From positions 124,001 to 188,000 of the forward strand of contig CAWAOX010000018.1 in the NCBI GenBank assembly GCA_963783835.1: a DNA stretch of 64,000 bases, in the 5' to 3' direction. Position 1 is the stretch's first letter; each line of letters opens with the position of its first letter. The notes beneath the pieces are model-generated. The model worked only from the letters and a program-made list of their open reading frames with translations, was not told the DNA's origin and ran no database searches. Origin of the DNA: CAIQPS01 sp963783835. Lineage in GTDB: Bacteria; Actinomycetota; Thermoleophilia; RBG-16-64-13. Shown one piece after another: positions 18,683-26,152 of this stretch. The translations under genes were made by a program, and so were the position numbers.

Positions 18683-21529
18683 CTACTGCTGGCCTTGCGC
18701 GGCCTGCAGCGCTTCGAGAACTACGCCCAACTGATCGATCACCCGGCCGTATTCGGCCCAGTCGCCCCGCCGTTGCGCTTCCATTGCCTGGTTGTACAAC
18801 GCGTTGGCCAGGATGGCGAGAGCGGCCGGATCCGTGGGAATGCTTGTGCCGGTGTTCACAGTCGTCGTGGTCGTGGCCCCGCCCGGGGCAGTAGTGGTCG
18901 TGGTGCCGCCCGATGTCGTGGTGGTCGTCGAGCCCGTGACCGCGCCACCGCTGAAGATCTTGAGGACGGCTTCGGCCAGCGTCGGCTCCATCACTACCTT
19001 GTCGCCGTAGGCCACTATCACTCTGGTCAGCTCCGGGATGGGGCTTTGGGTAGCCTGGAGGTACAGCGGCTCGAAGTACATTATCGAGTTACCGATGGGC
19101 ACTACGAGCAGGTTGCCCCGGATGACCTTGCTGCCCGATTGGTTCCACAGCGTCAGCTGGGCGGAGATGTCGGGCTCGTTGCTGATGCGCGCCTCGATCT
19201 GGGACGGCCCGAAGACGAGCTTGTCCTTGGGGAAGTCGAGGGTCGCGAGCTTGCCGTACTTGTCTCCGTCTTGACGCGCCACGAGCAGGGAAGACATGTT
19301 CTGCTTGCTGAGCGGGGTGAAGGGCAGCAGCAAGGCGAACTCGGGCTCGGTCCGGCCTGGAAAAGCCAATGTTTGGTAGTACGGCACGGTCTTCGCCGGT
19401 TCGGTCCCGTAGATCTCCGTCGGGATCTCCCACACGTCCTCCTTGTTGTAGAAGATCACCGGGTCGGTCATGTGGTAGGTGGTGAGCATGTCGGCCTGCA
19501 CGCTGAACACATCCTCCGGATAGCGCATGTGCCGCCGGATATCGGCCGGCATCTGGTCGCCCGGCGTGAAGAGACCGGGAAACACCTTGCCCCACGCGTT
19601 GGCCAGCGGATCCGTGTTGTCTATCTGGTAGAAGGTGACCTTGCCGTCGTACGCGTTGATGACCACCTTTATCGGGTTGCGGATGTAGTTGACGGTGTTG
19701 CCATGTGGCTGGGAGTAGGGGAAGCGGTCCGAGGTGGTGTAGGCGTCCCACAGCCAGACGAGCGACCCGTCGTCACGCAGCACCATATACGGGTCCCTGT
19801 CGTACTGCAGGAACGGCGCCAGAGCCTGCACCCTTTCGCTCAGAGTGCGTCGGTACATGATCCGCGACTCGTCGGTCAGCGAGTCCGAGAAAAGGACCTT
19901 GAGGGTCCCGAAGCGGAAGCTGAACGCCAGTTGCCGGATCTTGCTCTTGATCGCTACGCCGCCCTGCCCCGCGTAGGTGGAGGAGACGTTCGTGTCGCCC
20001 TTGGGATAGTCGAACTCGGCGCTGGTGGTCTTGACGACCACGTAGTCGTTGCCGAGTTCTCCGTAATAGATCTCGGGCCGGGTGATCTTGAGATCGGTGT
20101 CGGTGCGCGGGGGGATGTCGCTGACCCAGAGGAGAGGAAGTCCGTCCCCGCCCGCCTCGTTCACCGGGCTCATCACGAACCCGTAGCCATGCGTGTACGT
20201 GAGGTGCTTGTTGACCCAGGTCTGGGATTGCGGCTGCAGCTTGTTCTGATCGAGCTCCCGGGCGCTCATCAGCACCTGCCGGAAGCGGCCGTCGACAACA
20301 TAGCGGTCGACGTCGACGTCGGTGAACGCGTAGTAGAGGCGGATCTCCTGTATCTGCTGGTAGGTGTCCAGGGCAGGCCGCGGTTCCCAGAGGCGTACGC
20401 TCTCGAGAGTCGCCTGGTTCTCCTTGATCTCGGCGGCGGTGAGGTCGCTGGTAGCCGCGTCGGGGACGCTGGTGATGTTGTTGAGGCCGAAGGCGTAGCG
20501 GGTCGCCTCGATGTTGTTCGCAATGTAGGGGGTCTCGGCGGTGATCTCGTTGGGTGAGACCTTGTACTGCTGGATGATGGCCGGATAGACCTTGCCGGCG
20601 AGGACCCAGGTGAGGAACATCACCGCGATCGCTATCGCCGGCAACCTCCATCCCCGGTAGCGGATGTTGGCCAGGAAGATCGCCGCGGCCACGAGCGACA
20701 CGATGGCCAGGAAATGGAGCACGGGGAGCGAGGCGTGCACGTCGGTGTAGCTCGCCCCGAACACAGCCCCTCGCGTGGAGTAGTCGAGCGACCAGCTTTG
20801 GATCATATAGTCCCCGGCTTTGGCGACCATCGCGAGGGCCAGGATCACGGAGAGATGGGCCTTGACGTGCGGCGCCAGCCGCACCCGGTTGCGCCCGTCC
20901 AGCACCAGCGCCCGGTCCGCCATATAGGTGAGAGCCGTTGCGACGAAGGTGAAGAGCAGGGTCATTCCCACGAAGTTGACGAGCGTCTTCCATAGCGGGA
21001 GGGTGAACACAAAGAAGGAGGCGTCCTTGTTGAACAGCGGATCGGCGTAGCCGAAGGAGCCGCCGTTCAGGAACAGGAGGACTTCTTCCCAGCGGCTGCT
21101 ATACGCTGCGCCGATGATGATCGACAGGACCACCGCGATCAGCAGTAGCAGCCGGCCGGGCCACCGCCGGCTCGGCTTGAGTTCGAGGATGTCCTCGTCT
21201 CCGGCGTCCTTGACCGCCAGGAGCCGCGGCGAGATCTTCCGCGCCAGCCAGAGGTTGCCATAGAAGATGGCGAAGAAGACGACGGCGAAGAACAGGCCCA
21301 CGCAGATCCGCGCGACGACCGGGGTCCAGAAGACCCCGGTCTGGCCCACTTCGGCATACCAGAGGTAGTTGGTCCAGATCCGGGACAGGAGCGACCCAAG
21401 CCCGAAGAAGACCGCCAGGGCGATCACGATGATGACGAAACGCCGCAGCGGTCCGGGTTTCAGACGGAGGATGCGGCCTGGTTTGGCCGGTTTGGGTGCG
21501 CTATTGGGTTTGGCTGTGCTTCCTTGCAT
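18683..21529 (-). CDS. UPF0182 family membrane protein
   Basis: 948 aa. The N-terminal third has seven predicted membrane segments (for example residues 31-50, 72-92, 122-142, 176-196, 224-244, 276-294). A large extracytoplasmic domain follows with the family blocks TYTHGYGFVMSPVNEAGGDG, IYYGELGNDYVVV, VWLWDAYTTSDRFPYSQP and MPADIRRHMRYPEDVF. The C-terminal part carries a Thr/Gly-rich linker (about residues 862-895) and a short helical tail. The family is common in Actinobacteria and its function is unknown to me. It sits upstream of hsp20 on the same strand. Confidence 0.9.
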   Translation of the reverse strand: MQGSTAKPNSAPKPAKPGRILRLKPGPLRRFVIIVIALAVFFGLGSLLSRIWTNYLWYAEVGQTGVFWTPVVARICVGLFFAVVFFAIFYGNLWLARKISPRLLAVKDAGDEDILELKPSRRWPGRLLLLIAVVLSIIIGAAYSSRWEEVLLFLNGGSFGYADPLFNKDASFFVFTLPLWKTLVNFVGMTLLFTFVATALTYMADRALVLDGRNRVRLAPHVKAHLSVILALAMVAKAGDYMIQSWSLDYSTRGAVFGASYTDVHASLPVLHFLAIVSLVAAAIFLANIRYRGWRLPAIAIAVMFLTWVLAGKVYPAIIQQYKVSPNEITAETPYIANNIEATRYAFGLNNITSVPDAATSDLTAAEIKENQATLESVRLWEPRPALDTYQQIQEIRLYYAFTDVDVDRYVVDGRFRQVLMSARELDQNKLQPQSQTWVNKHLTYTHGYGFVMSPVNEAGGDGLPLLWVSDIPPRTDTDLKITRPEIYYGELGNDYVVVKTTSAEFDYPKGDTNVSSTYAGQGGVAIKSKIRQLAFSFRFGTLKVLFSDSLTDESRIMYRRTLSERVQALAPFLQYDRDPYMVLRDDGSLVWLWDAYTTSDRFPYSQPHGNTVNYIRNPIKVVINAYDGKVTFYQIDNTDPLANAWGKVFPGLFTPGDQMPADIRRHMRYPEDVFSVQADMLTTYHMTDPVIFYNKEDVWEIPTEIYGTEPAKTVPYYQTLAFPGRTEPEFALLLPFTPLSKQNMSSLLVARQDGDKYGKLATLDFPKDKLVFGPSQIEARISNEPDISAQLTLWNQSGSKVIRGNLLVVPIGNSIMYFEPLYLQATQSPIPELTRVIVAYGDKVVMEPTLAEAVLKIFSGGAVTGSTTTTTSGGTTTTTAPGGATTTTTVNTGTSIPTDPAALAILANALYNQAMEAQRRGDWAEYGRVIDQLGVVLEALQAAQGQQ

Positions 21530-21554
21530 GGGTGGGATCGCTACCGTCCTATCT

Positions 21555-22211
21555 TCAAAGAGCCGGTTGTAGAAGGTAGGTCACGCGTTCGGCCGGCAAC
21601 GTTTGCCGGGTGACCTCGATCGTGGAGTCGGTCTTGCGCTCCACCGAGTCCTGAGTGGCCAAGAAGCCTTCGACCGTGGCTATCGGGAAGTCCACTTCTG
21701 CCGTCTTGTAGTGCATGGGGATGACGACAAGCGGGGCCAGGGACTCCACAACGTCCGCCGCCTGTTTGTGATCTATGGTGAAGAAGCCGCCCACAGGTAC
21801 GAGAAGGACGTCGACGCGGCCGATAGCCGCGACCGTGGGGGCGTCGAGGATGTGGCCGAGGTCGCCCAGGTGCGCCAGTCTGACGTCGCCGTCATCCAGC
21901 ACCACGATGGTGTTCCTGCCCCGGCTGCGCCCGCCTTCGCCGTCGTGGGCGACGTCGATGCCGGTTATCGCCCACGGCCCCACGGTGGCCGTCGAAGGGT
22001 GGACCAAGATCCTCGGGCGGCCGGGGATGGTATCCACTGCCCCATGGTCGTCATGGGTGTGGGTAGCGACTACCGCCTCGGCTGTGTCGGTGATGGCGCC
22101 GTACCTGAATGCACCGTCGAACGACCCAGCGCGATAGGGATCGAGAATGACTCTGGTACCATCCGCCGCTTCGAGCAGGAAAGAAGAATGCCCGTAGTAC
22201 GTGAGTCTCAC
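21555..22211 (-). CDS. Metal-dependent hydrolase, UPF0173-like metallo-beta-lactamase fold
   Basis: 218 aa from GTG 22211. Metallo-beta-lactamase-fold residues are visible: THTHDDHGA (HxHxDH), the segment HLGDLGH and IPMHYKT. Members of the UPF0173 group are presumed hydrolases of unknown substrate. An ATG at 22250 is in frame, but GGAGGAGG lies 7 nt before the GTG and the family starts with the strand RLTYYGHSSFLLE. It is divergent from trxA and ends 25 nt before UPF0182. Confidence 0.82.
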   Translation of the reverse strand: MRLTYYGHSSFLLEAADGTRVILDPYRAGSFDGAFRYGAITDTAEAVVATHTHDDHGAVDTIPGRPRILVHPSTATVGPWAITGIDVAHDGEGGRSRGRNTIVVLDDGDVRLAHLGDLGHILDAPTVAAIGRVDVLLVPVGGFFTIDHKQAADVVESLAPLVVIPMHYKTAEVDFPIATVEGFLATQDSVERKTDSTIEVTRQTLPAERVTYLLQPAL

Positions 22212-22315
22212 GGCGATCGCCTCCTCCGCTGCCTTGCGATACGACTTCATAGGTTAGCCGATGGAGCGAAATGGTAACAACCCGGGCAGATGGGAGACTT
22301 CTCTCGCCATAGGCC

Positions 22316-22358
22316 TTGGCAGCCGGCGGCGAGAGGGGTATTATACCCCCATGGGTAT
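22316..22358 (+). promoter_or_regulatory. trxA promoter overlapped by GGGTAT/ATACCC palindromes
   Basis: TTGGCA (22316-22321) and TATTAT (22339-22344) with a 17-nt spacer. The -10 box lies inside the perfect palindrome GGGGTATTATACCCC (22335-22349), followed by ATACCC-CCAT-GGGTAT (22343-22358). Inverted TACCC/GGGTA sequences are typical operators of the CsoR/CstR/FrmR repressor family, which sense copper, persulfide or aldehydes. Repressor identity is inferred; no such gene is in the window. Confidence 0.6.
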
Positions 22359-22457
22359 CAGAAGGACAGCCGGGGCGCGGGCCGGCGTGCCGGCGGAGCG
22401 TGTGTCGGCTAACATAGCAAGGGTCGGCAGGCGGACCCGAAACAGAAGGAGACGATC

Positions 22458-22784
22458 ATGAGCGATGGGAGCGTCCAAGAGGTCAACGCGCAGGAGTTCG
22501 ACCAGGTCGTGGCGTCCTCGACGGTGCCGGTGGTAGCCGATTTCTGGGCGCCTTGGTGCGGCCCGTGCCGGATGGTGGGGCCGGTCCTCGAGAAGATGGC
22601 CGCCGACCACGCCGACAAGGTGAGCGTCGTCAAGATCAACGTCGACATGAACCAGGAACTGGCCGCGCGCTACGGGATCATGAGCATCCCCACGGTCATC
22701 CTCTTCAAGGACGGCAAACTCGAGAAGCAGATCATCGGCGCCCGGCAGCAGAAAGATTACGAGAAAGAGTTCGGCATTGGATAG
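22458..22784 (+). CDS. trxA: Thioredoxin
   Basis: 108 aa, classic single-domain thioredoxin: ADFWAPWCGPCRMVGPVLE active site, the buried Asp in VVADF, and the cis-Pro block SIPTVILFKDG. It reduces disulfides in the cytosol using thioredoxin reductase. SD AAGGAGA precedes the ATG. It is the first gene of a redox cluster; the next ORF begins inside its last codons. The promoter carries a repressor-like palindrome. It is a plausible electron donor to CcdA encoded 2 kb downstream. Confidence 0.95.
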   Translation: MSDGSVQEVNAQEFDQVVASSTVPVVADFWAPWCGPCRMVGPVLEKMAADHADKVSVVKINVDMNQELAARYGIMSIPTVILFKDGKLEKQIIGARQQKDYEKEFGIG

Positions 22785-23130
22785 CACGAAGCAGATCATC
22801 ATCGCCGGATCGCGCCGCATGGACGCGTGGCGCGCAGGTGGCTGACGGCCGGCCCTATCTCTGGAGGAGATAGTCGAATACCTCAATCAGGACCTCGCCG
22901 CCCGTATGAGCGGGGAGCGGCCGCTGCGTTACGTGGACGTTGACGACGCCGAGTTGGATGAGTACCCCTCGCTTGCCGAACCGGTCCGCGCGGGCGGGAG
23001 GATCCCTCTGGTTCTGGTCGGCGACGAGGTGAAGTCGCCCTCGGGCATCAGCATCTTCTGGGTCGAGGAGCAACTCCGTTCGCTCGGAGTGGAGCCCTTC
23101 GCGGCCTCCGCCGTAATGACGGGGAGCTGA
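22777..23130 (+). CDS. Putative small selenoprotein (in-frame UGA at residue 23)
   Basis: One frame runs from TTG 22777 to TGA 23128-23130, interrupted only by TGA at 22843-22845. Read as selenocysteine it gives 117 aa: a beta-strand (KQIIIAGS), then MDAWRAGG-U-RP, a helix (LSLEEIVEYLNQDLAAR), YVDVDD, IPLVLVGDEV and a final helix. The order strand-redox residue-helix suggests a thioredoxin/glutaredoxin-like fold, somewhat like YuzD. No cysteine is present, so Sec would act alone or with a partner protein. A 7-bp SECIS-like hairpin follows the UGA. The start overlaps trxA by 8 nt. ATG 22819 is an alternative start; ATG 22906 (after the UGA) would leave a fragment without its first strand. Confidence 0.72.
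22843..22873 (+). promoter_or_regulatory. bSECIS-like element after UGA (small selenoprotein)
   Basis: UGA at 22843-22845. Perfect 7-bp stem CTATCTC (22855-22861) with GAGATAG (22867-22873) and loop TGGAG. The loop starts 16 nt after the UGA and has G in its second position. Both agree with the published bacterial SECIS pattern (loop 16-37 nt after UGA, G among its first two bases), as I know it. Confidence 0.72.
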
Positions 23131-23135
23131 GAGCC

Positions 23136-23363
23136 GTGGCCTCCTATGACCTGAGATGCTCTTCCTGCGGCAAGGACTTCGAGGTCTTCGTGCTCGGTTT
23201 TCTCAAGGACGAGGCGAAGGTGTGCCCCGACTGCGGCGGGCGCGATGTACAGCAGCGCTTCACCGGTTTCGGTGGGGTCACCGGCTTGGTATCGGGCGCA
23301 TGCCTCGACACGGGGCGCTGCGAACCGAGCAGTAGTTGTTCGCCGAGGTCCGGCTTCAGCTGA
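23136..23363 (+). CDS. FmdB/CxxC zinc-ribbon protein
   Basis: 75 aa from GTG 23136. N-terminal zinc ribbon: YDLRCSSCGKDFEVF and CPDCGG (two CxxC pairs about 23 residues apart), followed by RFTGFGGV and a Ser-rich tail with further cysteines. This is the FmdB putative regulatory protein type; a role in redox or metal handling is inferred from position between the small selenoprotein and lgt. It starts 5 nt after the previous stop. Confidence 0.75.
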   Translation: MASYDLRCSSCGKDFEVFVLGFLKDEAKVCPDCGGRDVQQRFTGFGGVTGLVSGACLDTGRCEPSSSCSPRSGFS

Positions 23364-23464
23364 GCGCACTGACCACGGGGCCCGTGCGGCCCCTAATCAT
23401 GCGATACTACGCCGGCAACGCCGCTCTCTTCGTGTAGGGCGGCCTTGAGGCAGTCGGAGGGCGC

Positions 23465-24280
23465 ATGTACCCGGTGCTGTTCCACGTAGGCGGATTCACC
23501 ATGAACTCGTTCGGAGTCATGATGGCGCTCGCCTTCATCTCGGCCGGATTCATCGCCCACTGGCAGTTCAAGAAGCGCGGCGTCAGACCGGACTTCATCT
23601 ACGGCCTGCTCATAGCCGCCGTCATCGGTGGGCTGCTGGGCGCCAAGATCCACTACCTGATCCTGCACCCCAGCGAGTGGCCGGGCAATCTCCTGAGCGG
23701 AGGCGGCCTGGTATGGTTCGGGGGGCTGTTCGGCGCCATCATCGGGGTCGTGATCGTCACGAAGCTCTCGAAAGAGCGGTTGGCGGCTGTGATGGATGCC
23801 GGAGCCATCGCGGTCTCGGTCGGCTATGCCGTCGGCCGGATGGGCTGCTTTCTGCGCGGCGACGACTACGGCGTACCCACCGACCTTCCCTGGGGCATGG
23901 CGTTCCCCGAAGGCCTCCCGCCCACGACGGTCAGGGTGCATCCCACGCAGCTCTACGAGATCGCCGGTTCGCTGGTGATATTCGCCCTGCTGCTCTGGGT
24001 GTTCTCGCCCCGCTTCAAGCGCGAAGGCCCACTCATGTTTGTGTATGCGGTGTTGGCCGGGATCGCGCGGCTTCTCGTGGAATTCATCCGCACCAACCAG
24101 CCCGTGGCTCTGGGCCTCACCTCTCAGCAGTGGATCGCCGTCGCGATGATCGTTGTCGGCGTCATCGGGGCCTGGTACTTCGGCACCCGTGGCCGCCTGC
24201 GCCCGGTCATCGCGGCCAAACCCGCTCCGAACAAGGCGGCGCCTGCTACGGGCGGCTCCGGCGGCGGACGCAAGAAATAG
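23465..24280 (+). CDS. lgt: Prolipoprotein diacylglyceryl transferase
   Basis: 271 aa, seven hydrophobic segments. Lgt signature GRMGCFLRGDDYG, upstream YPVLFHVGGFTMNSFGVMMA and later HPTQLYEIAG, all family blocks. Transfers diacylglycerol from phosphatidylglycerol to the lipobox cysteine of prolipoproteins. SD GGAGG stands before ATG 23465. The next gene encodes a lipoprotein with a clear lipobox, a fitting neighbour. The C-terminus has a 25-residue Ala/Gly/Lys tail. Confidence 0.94.
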   Translation: MYPVLFHVGGFTMNSFGVMMALAFISAGFIAHWQFKKRGVRPDFIYGLLIAAVIGGLLGAKIHYLILHPSEWPGNLLSGGGLVWFGGLFGAIIGVVIVTKLSKERLAAVMDAGAIAVSVGYAVGRMGCFLRGDDYGVPTDLPWGMAFPEGLPPTTVRVHPTQLYEIAGSLVIFALLLWVFSPRFKREGPLMFVYAVLAGIARLLVEFIRTNQPVALGLTSQQWIAVAMIVVGVIGAWYFGTRGRLRPVIAAKPAPNKAAPATGGSGGGRKK

Positions 24281-24287
24281 GCGGGTG

Positions 24288-24860
24288 GTGAGGGTGCGGG
24301 CCAGAACGGCGGTATTCGCTGCCCTGATCGCCGCGGCGCTCCTCGCGGGGCTTGGCGCCGTCATCTCATCGTGCGGCTCTACTGCGACCGATCCCGCCCA
24401 GACCGGCTCGACCGGAACCGGCCAGCCAGCCACGACGGTCGTCGGCTCCAGCTCGAGGGCGGCGCCTCCGTTCTCCGGCGTCACCCTTGACGGCAAGACC
24501 ATCACGCTGGACCAATACCGGGGCAAGCCGCTCTTCCTGGTCTATATGACCAGTGGCTGACCGGCCTGCCGGGAGGAGATGCCCGAACTCGATAGGTTCT
24601 ATCGAGAAGCAGCGGACAAAGCAGCGGTGCTGGCTGTAGCACCGAGCAATGACGAGGGCGGCATGCGGGACCTGATGATGGCAGGGGGTTACTCGTTCCC
24701 GGTCATGCTCGACGAGGGTGATCTGGCCTCGGCCTACAAAGTCCGCTACGTACCGAACCTGTTCGCCATCGACGCAGAGGGCAAGCTGGCCCAGAGCATC
24801 GTGGGCGGCGTCGATTTCGCTCGACTCAACCAGCTCGTGGATGACCCTACCGGTGGATGA
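24288..24860 (+). CDS. TlpA-like lipoprotein selenoprotein with a U-x-x-C active site
   Basis: 190 aa if TGA 24558-24560 is Sec (residue 91). A signal peptide with lipobox ISSC is followed by a Thr/Ser/Gly linker and a TlpA/ResA-like domain: FSGVTLDGKTITLDQYRGKP, LFLVYMTSG-U-PAC-REEMPEL, then VLAVAPSNDEGG and the cis-Pro block VRYVPNLFAIDAEGK. The UGA replaces exactly the first Cys of CxxC, and the frame is intact on both sides. An 8-bp hairpin lies at SECIS distance. The stop overlaps the ccdA start (ATGA). Likely a membrane-anchored extracytoplasmic reductase or peroxidase recharged by CcdA. Start GTG 24288 (24294 also possible). Gene finders would report a truncated lipoprotein plus a domain starting at 24579. 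Confidence 0.88.
24558..24606 (+). promoter_or_regulatory. bSECIS-like element after UGA (TlpA-like selenoprotein)
   Basis: UGA at 24558-24560. Perfect 8-bp stem CTCGATAG (24588-24595) with CTATCGAG (24599-24606) and triloop GTT. The loop begins 35 nt after the UGA, with G as the first loop base, inside the accepted bacterial SECIS window. The stem lies within sense codons. Confidence 0.8.
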
Positions 24861-25570
24861 CCCTACCGGCTGAACTCGGCCTGACCGCCTTCCTGGTGGC
24901 GCTGCTCGGCGGCGCCGCCAGCTTTCTCAGCCCTTGCGTGCTGCCTCTCCTCCCCGCGTACCTCTCGTTCGTGTCGGGACTGAGCGTCGAGGACCTGGAG
25001 AAGGGCGATCGCAGGGTCCTGTGGAGCACCATCGGATTCGTGTTCGGCTTCTCCCTGGTGTTCACCCTGCTGGGAGCCGGTTTCTCCTTCATCGGCGGGC
25101 TGGCCGACCAGCGGACTCTGGAGATCGTGGCGGGCACTTTGCTCGTGATCCTCGGCGCCGTGGTGGCCGGTGTGACCATTCCGGCGTTCATGCAGCGTGA
25201 TGTGCGCCCGCTTCTGGCGACGGTGCCCCGCGGGCCGGCGGGAGCGGTCGTCGTGGGGATCGCTTTCGCTCTCGGCTGGACCCCCTGCGTGGGACCCGTG
25301 CTCGCTTCGATCCTGACCCTCGCGGCATCCGGGAGCAACCCCGCCGCCGGTGCCCTTTTGCTCTTCGTCTACTCCCTGGGCCTGGGTATCCCGTTCCTCA
25401 TCGCCGGTCTTTTCGTCGGGAAAGCGCTGCGGGCCTTCTCGCGCATCCGGCGCCACTTGCGCACCATCCAGATCGTCTGCGGCGTCTTGCTGGTGCTCTA
25501 TGGGGCGCTGCTCATCTCAGGGCAGTTCTCGTGGCTGTCGCAGCGCCTGCCCGGCTGGGTCATCTGGTAG
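24857..25570 (+). CDS. ccdA: Cytochrome c biogenesis protein CcdA-type thiol transporter
   Basis: 237 aa, six membrane segments. The two catalytic cysteines stand in the hallmark blocks FLSPCVLPLLPAYLS and LGWTPCVGPVLASIL. CcdA carries electrons from cytosolic thioredoxin across the membrane to extracytoplasmic thioredoxin-like proteins. The ATG overlaps the stop of the TlpA-like gene by 4 nt, making that protein its probable client. It is the last gene before the ribosomal/replication operon. Confidence 0.93.
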   Translation: MTLPAELGLTAFLVALLGGAASFLSPCVLPLLPAYLSFVSGLSVEDLEKGDRRVLWSTIGFVFGFSLVFTLLGAGFSFIGGLADQRTLEIVAGTLLVILGAVVAGVTIPAFMQRDVRPLLATVPRGPAGAVVVGIAFALGWTPCVGPVLASILTLAASGSNPAAGALLLFVYSLGLGIPFLIAGLFVGKALRAFSRIRRHLRTIQIVCGVLLVLYGALLISGQFSWLSQRLPGWVIW

Positions 25571-25602
25571 CTCGCCCCCCGGTGGGCGGCGGCGCCCCCC
25601 CA

Positions 25603-25742
25603 GTGTATACTCCGTCGCTCACGCCGTCCGCATAAGGCGGCAGGACCGCACGGTCCTGTCCGGCGGCGTGTGTAGTATCCATACTGCACCCCTGCTCCGG
25701 CAGTAAGGCCGGGGCCGCTATGACCGTAGGAGGTGACCCAAA
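25603..25742 (+). promoter_or_regulatory. Structured 5' leader of the rpsF operon, with -10 box
   Basis: TATACT at 25605-25610 may be the -10. The following 130 nt hold a perfect hairpin CAGGACCG/CGGTCCTG (25641-25648/25651-25658) enclosed by a possible ACGCCG/CGGCGT stem. Leaders of rpsF operons in many bacteria bind the S6:S18 complex for feedback control. Whether this is that motif is inference. Confidence 0.4.
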
Positions 25743-26138
25743 CTGAACAGCTATGAGCTGGTTCTTATCCTGCGCACGGATGTGGAGGATCAAGAACGAA
25801 CAGCGGTCCTCGACCGCACCAAAGAGATCATCACAAGCGCCGGCGGCGCCATCGTGAAGATCGACGAGTGGGGAAAGAAGCGACTGGCGTACGAGATCAA
25901 GGACTCGTTCGACGGCGTCTACTACATCCTCTACTTCCAGGCGACGCCAAAGACGCTGGACGAAGTGACGCGCGTGCTCGGTATCACCGACAGCGTTCTC
26001 CGCTTCATGCCCCTCAAGCATGAGAAGCCGTTCGCCTTCCAGCAGCCGGCCGCTGCCCCAACCGCGCCCGTTGCCGCGCCGGCCGTGCCAGTCGCCGCGC
26101 CGGCCGAGCCAGTCGCCGCGCCGGCCGAACAAGCCTAG
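25743..26138 (+). CDS. rpsF: 30S ribosomal protein bS6, apparent CTG start
   Basis: 131 aa. The family N-terminus NSYELVLILRTDVEDQER is encoded only if translation starts at CTG 25743, which has a perfect GGAGGTGA SD 6 nt upstream. The first in-frame ATG (25782) would remove the first beta-strand. Other S6 blocks are present: IDEWGKKRLAYEIKDSFDG and YYILYFQA. The protein binds 16S rRNA with S18. The last 30 residues are an unusual Ala/Pro/Val repeat tail (VAAPA repeats). First gene of rpsF-ssb-rpsR-DUF2232-rplI-dnaB. Confidence 0.92.
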   Translation: MNSYELVLILRTDVEDQERTAVLDRTKEIITSAGGAIVKIDEWGKKRLAYEIKDSFDGVYYILYFQATPKTLDEVTRVLGITDSVLRFMPLKHEKPFAFQQPAAAPTAPVAAPAVPVAAPAEPVAAPAEQA

Positions 26139-26152
26139 CCGAAGGAGCGAAG

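Noticed and set aside
18590..20557. 655-aa plus-strand frame opposite UPF0182
   Set aside because: Antisense shadow of a clear UPF0182 gene.
24153..24560. TlpA-like gene as a pseudogene ended by a nonsense mutation
   Set aside because: The frame stays open and family-like for 100 further codons, the TGA is exactly at a redox Cys, a SECIS-like hairpin follows, and the stop overlaps ccdA in coupled fashion.
22843..24560. TGA read as tryptophan or another residue throughout the genome
   Set aside because: Many intact genes here end at TGA (for example at 9815, 23130, 24860), often in ATGA or GTGA overlaps with the next gene.
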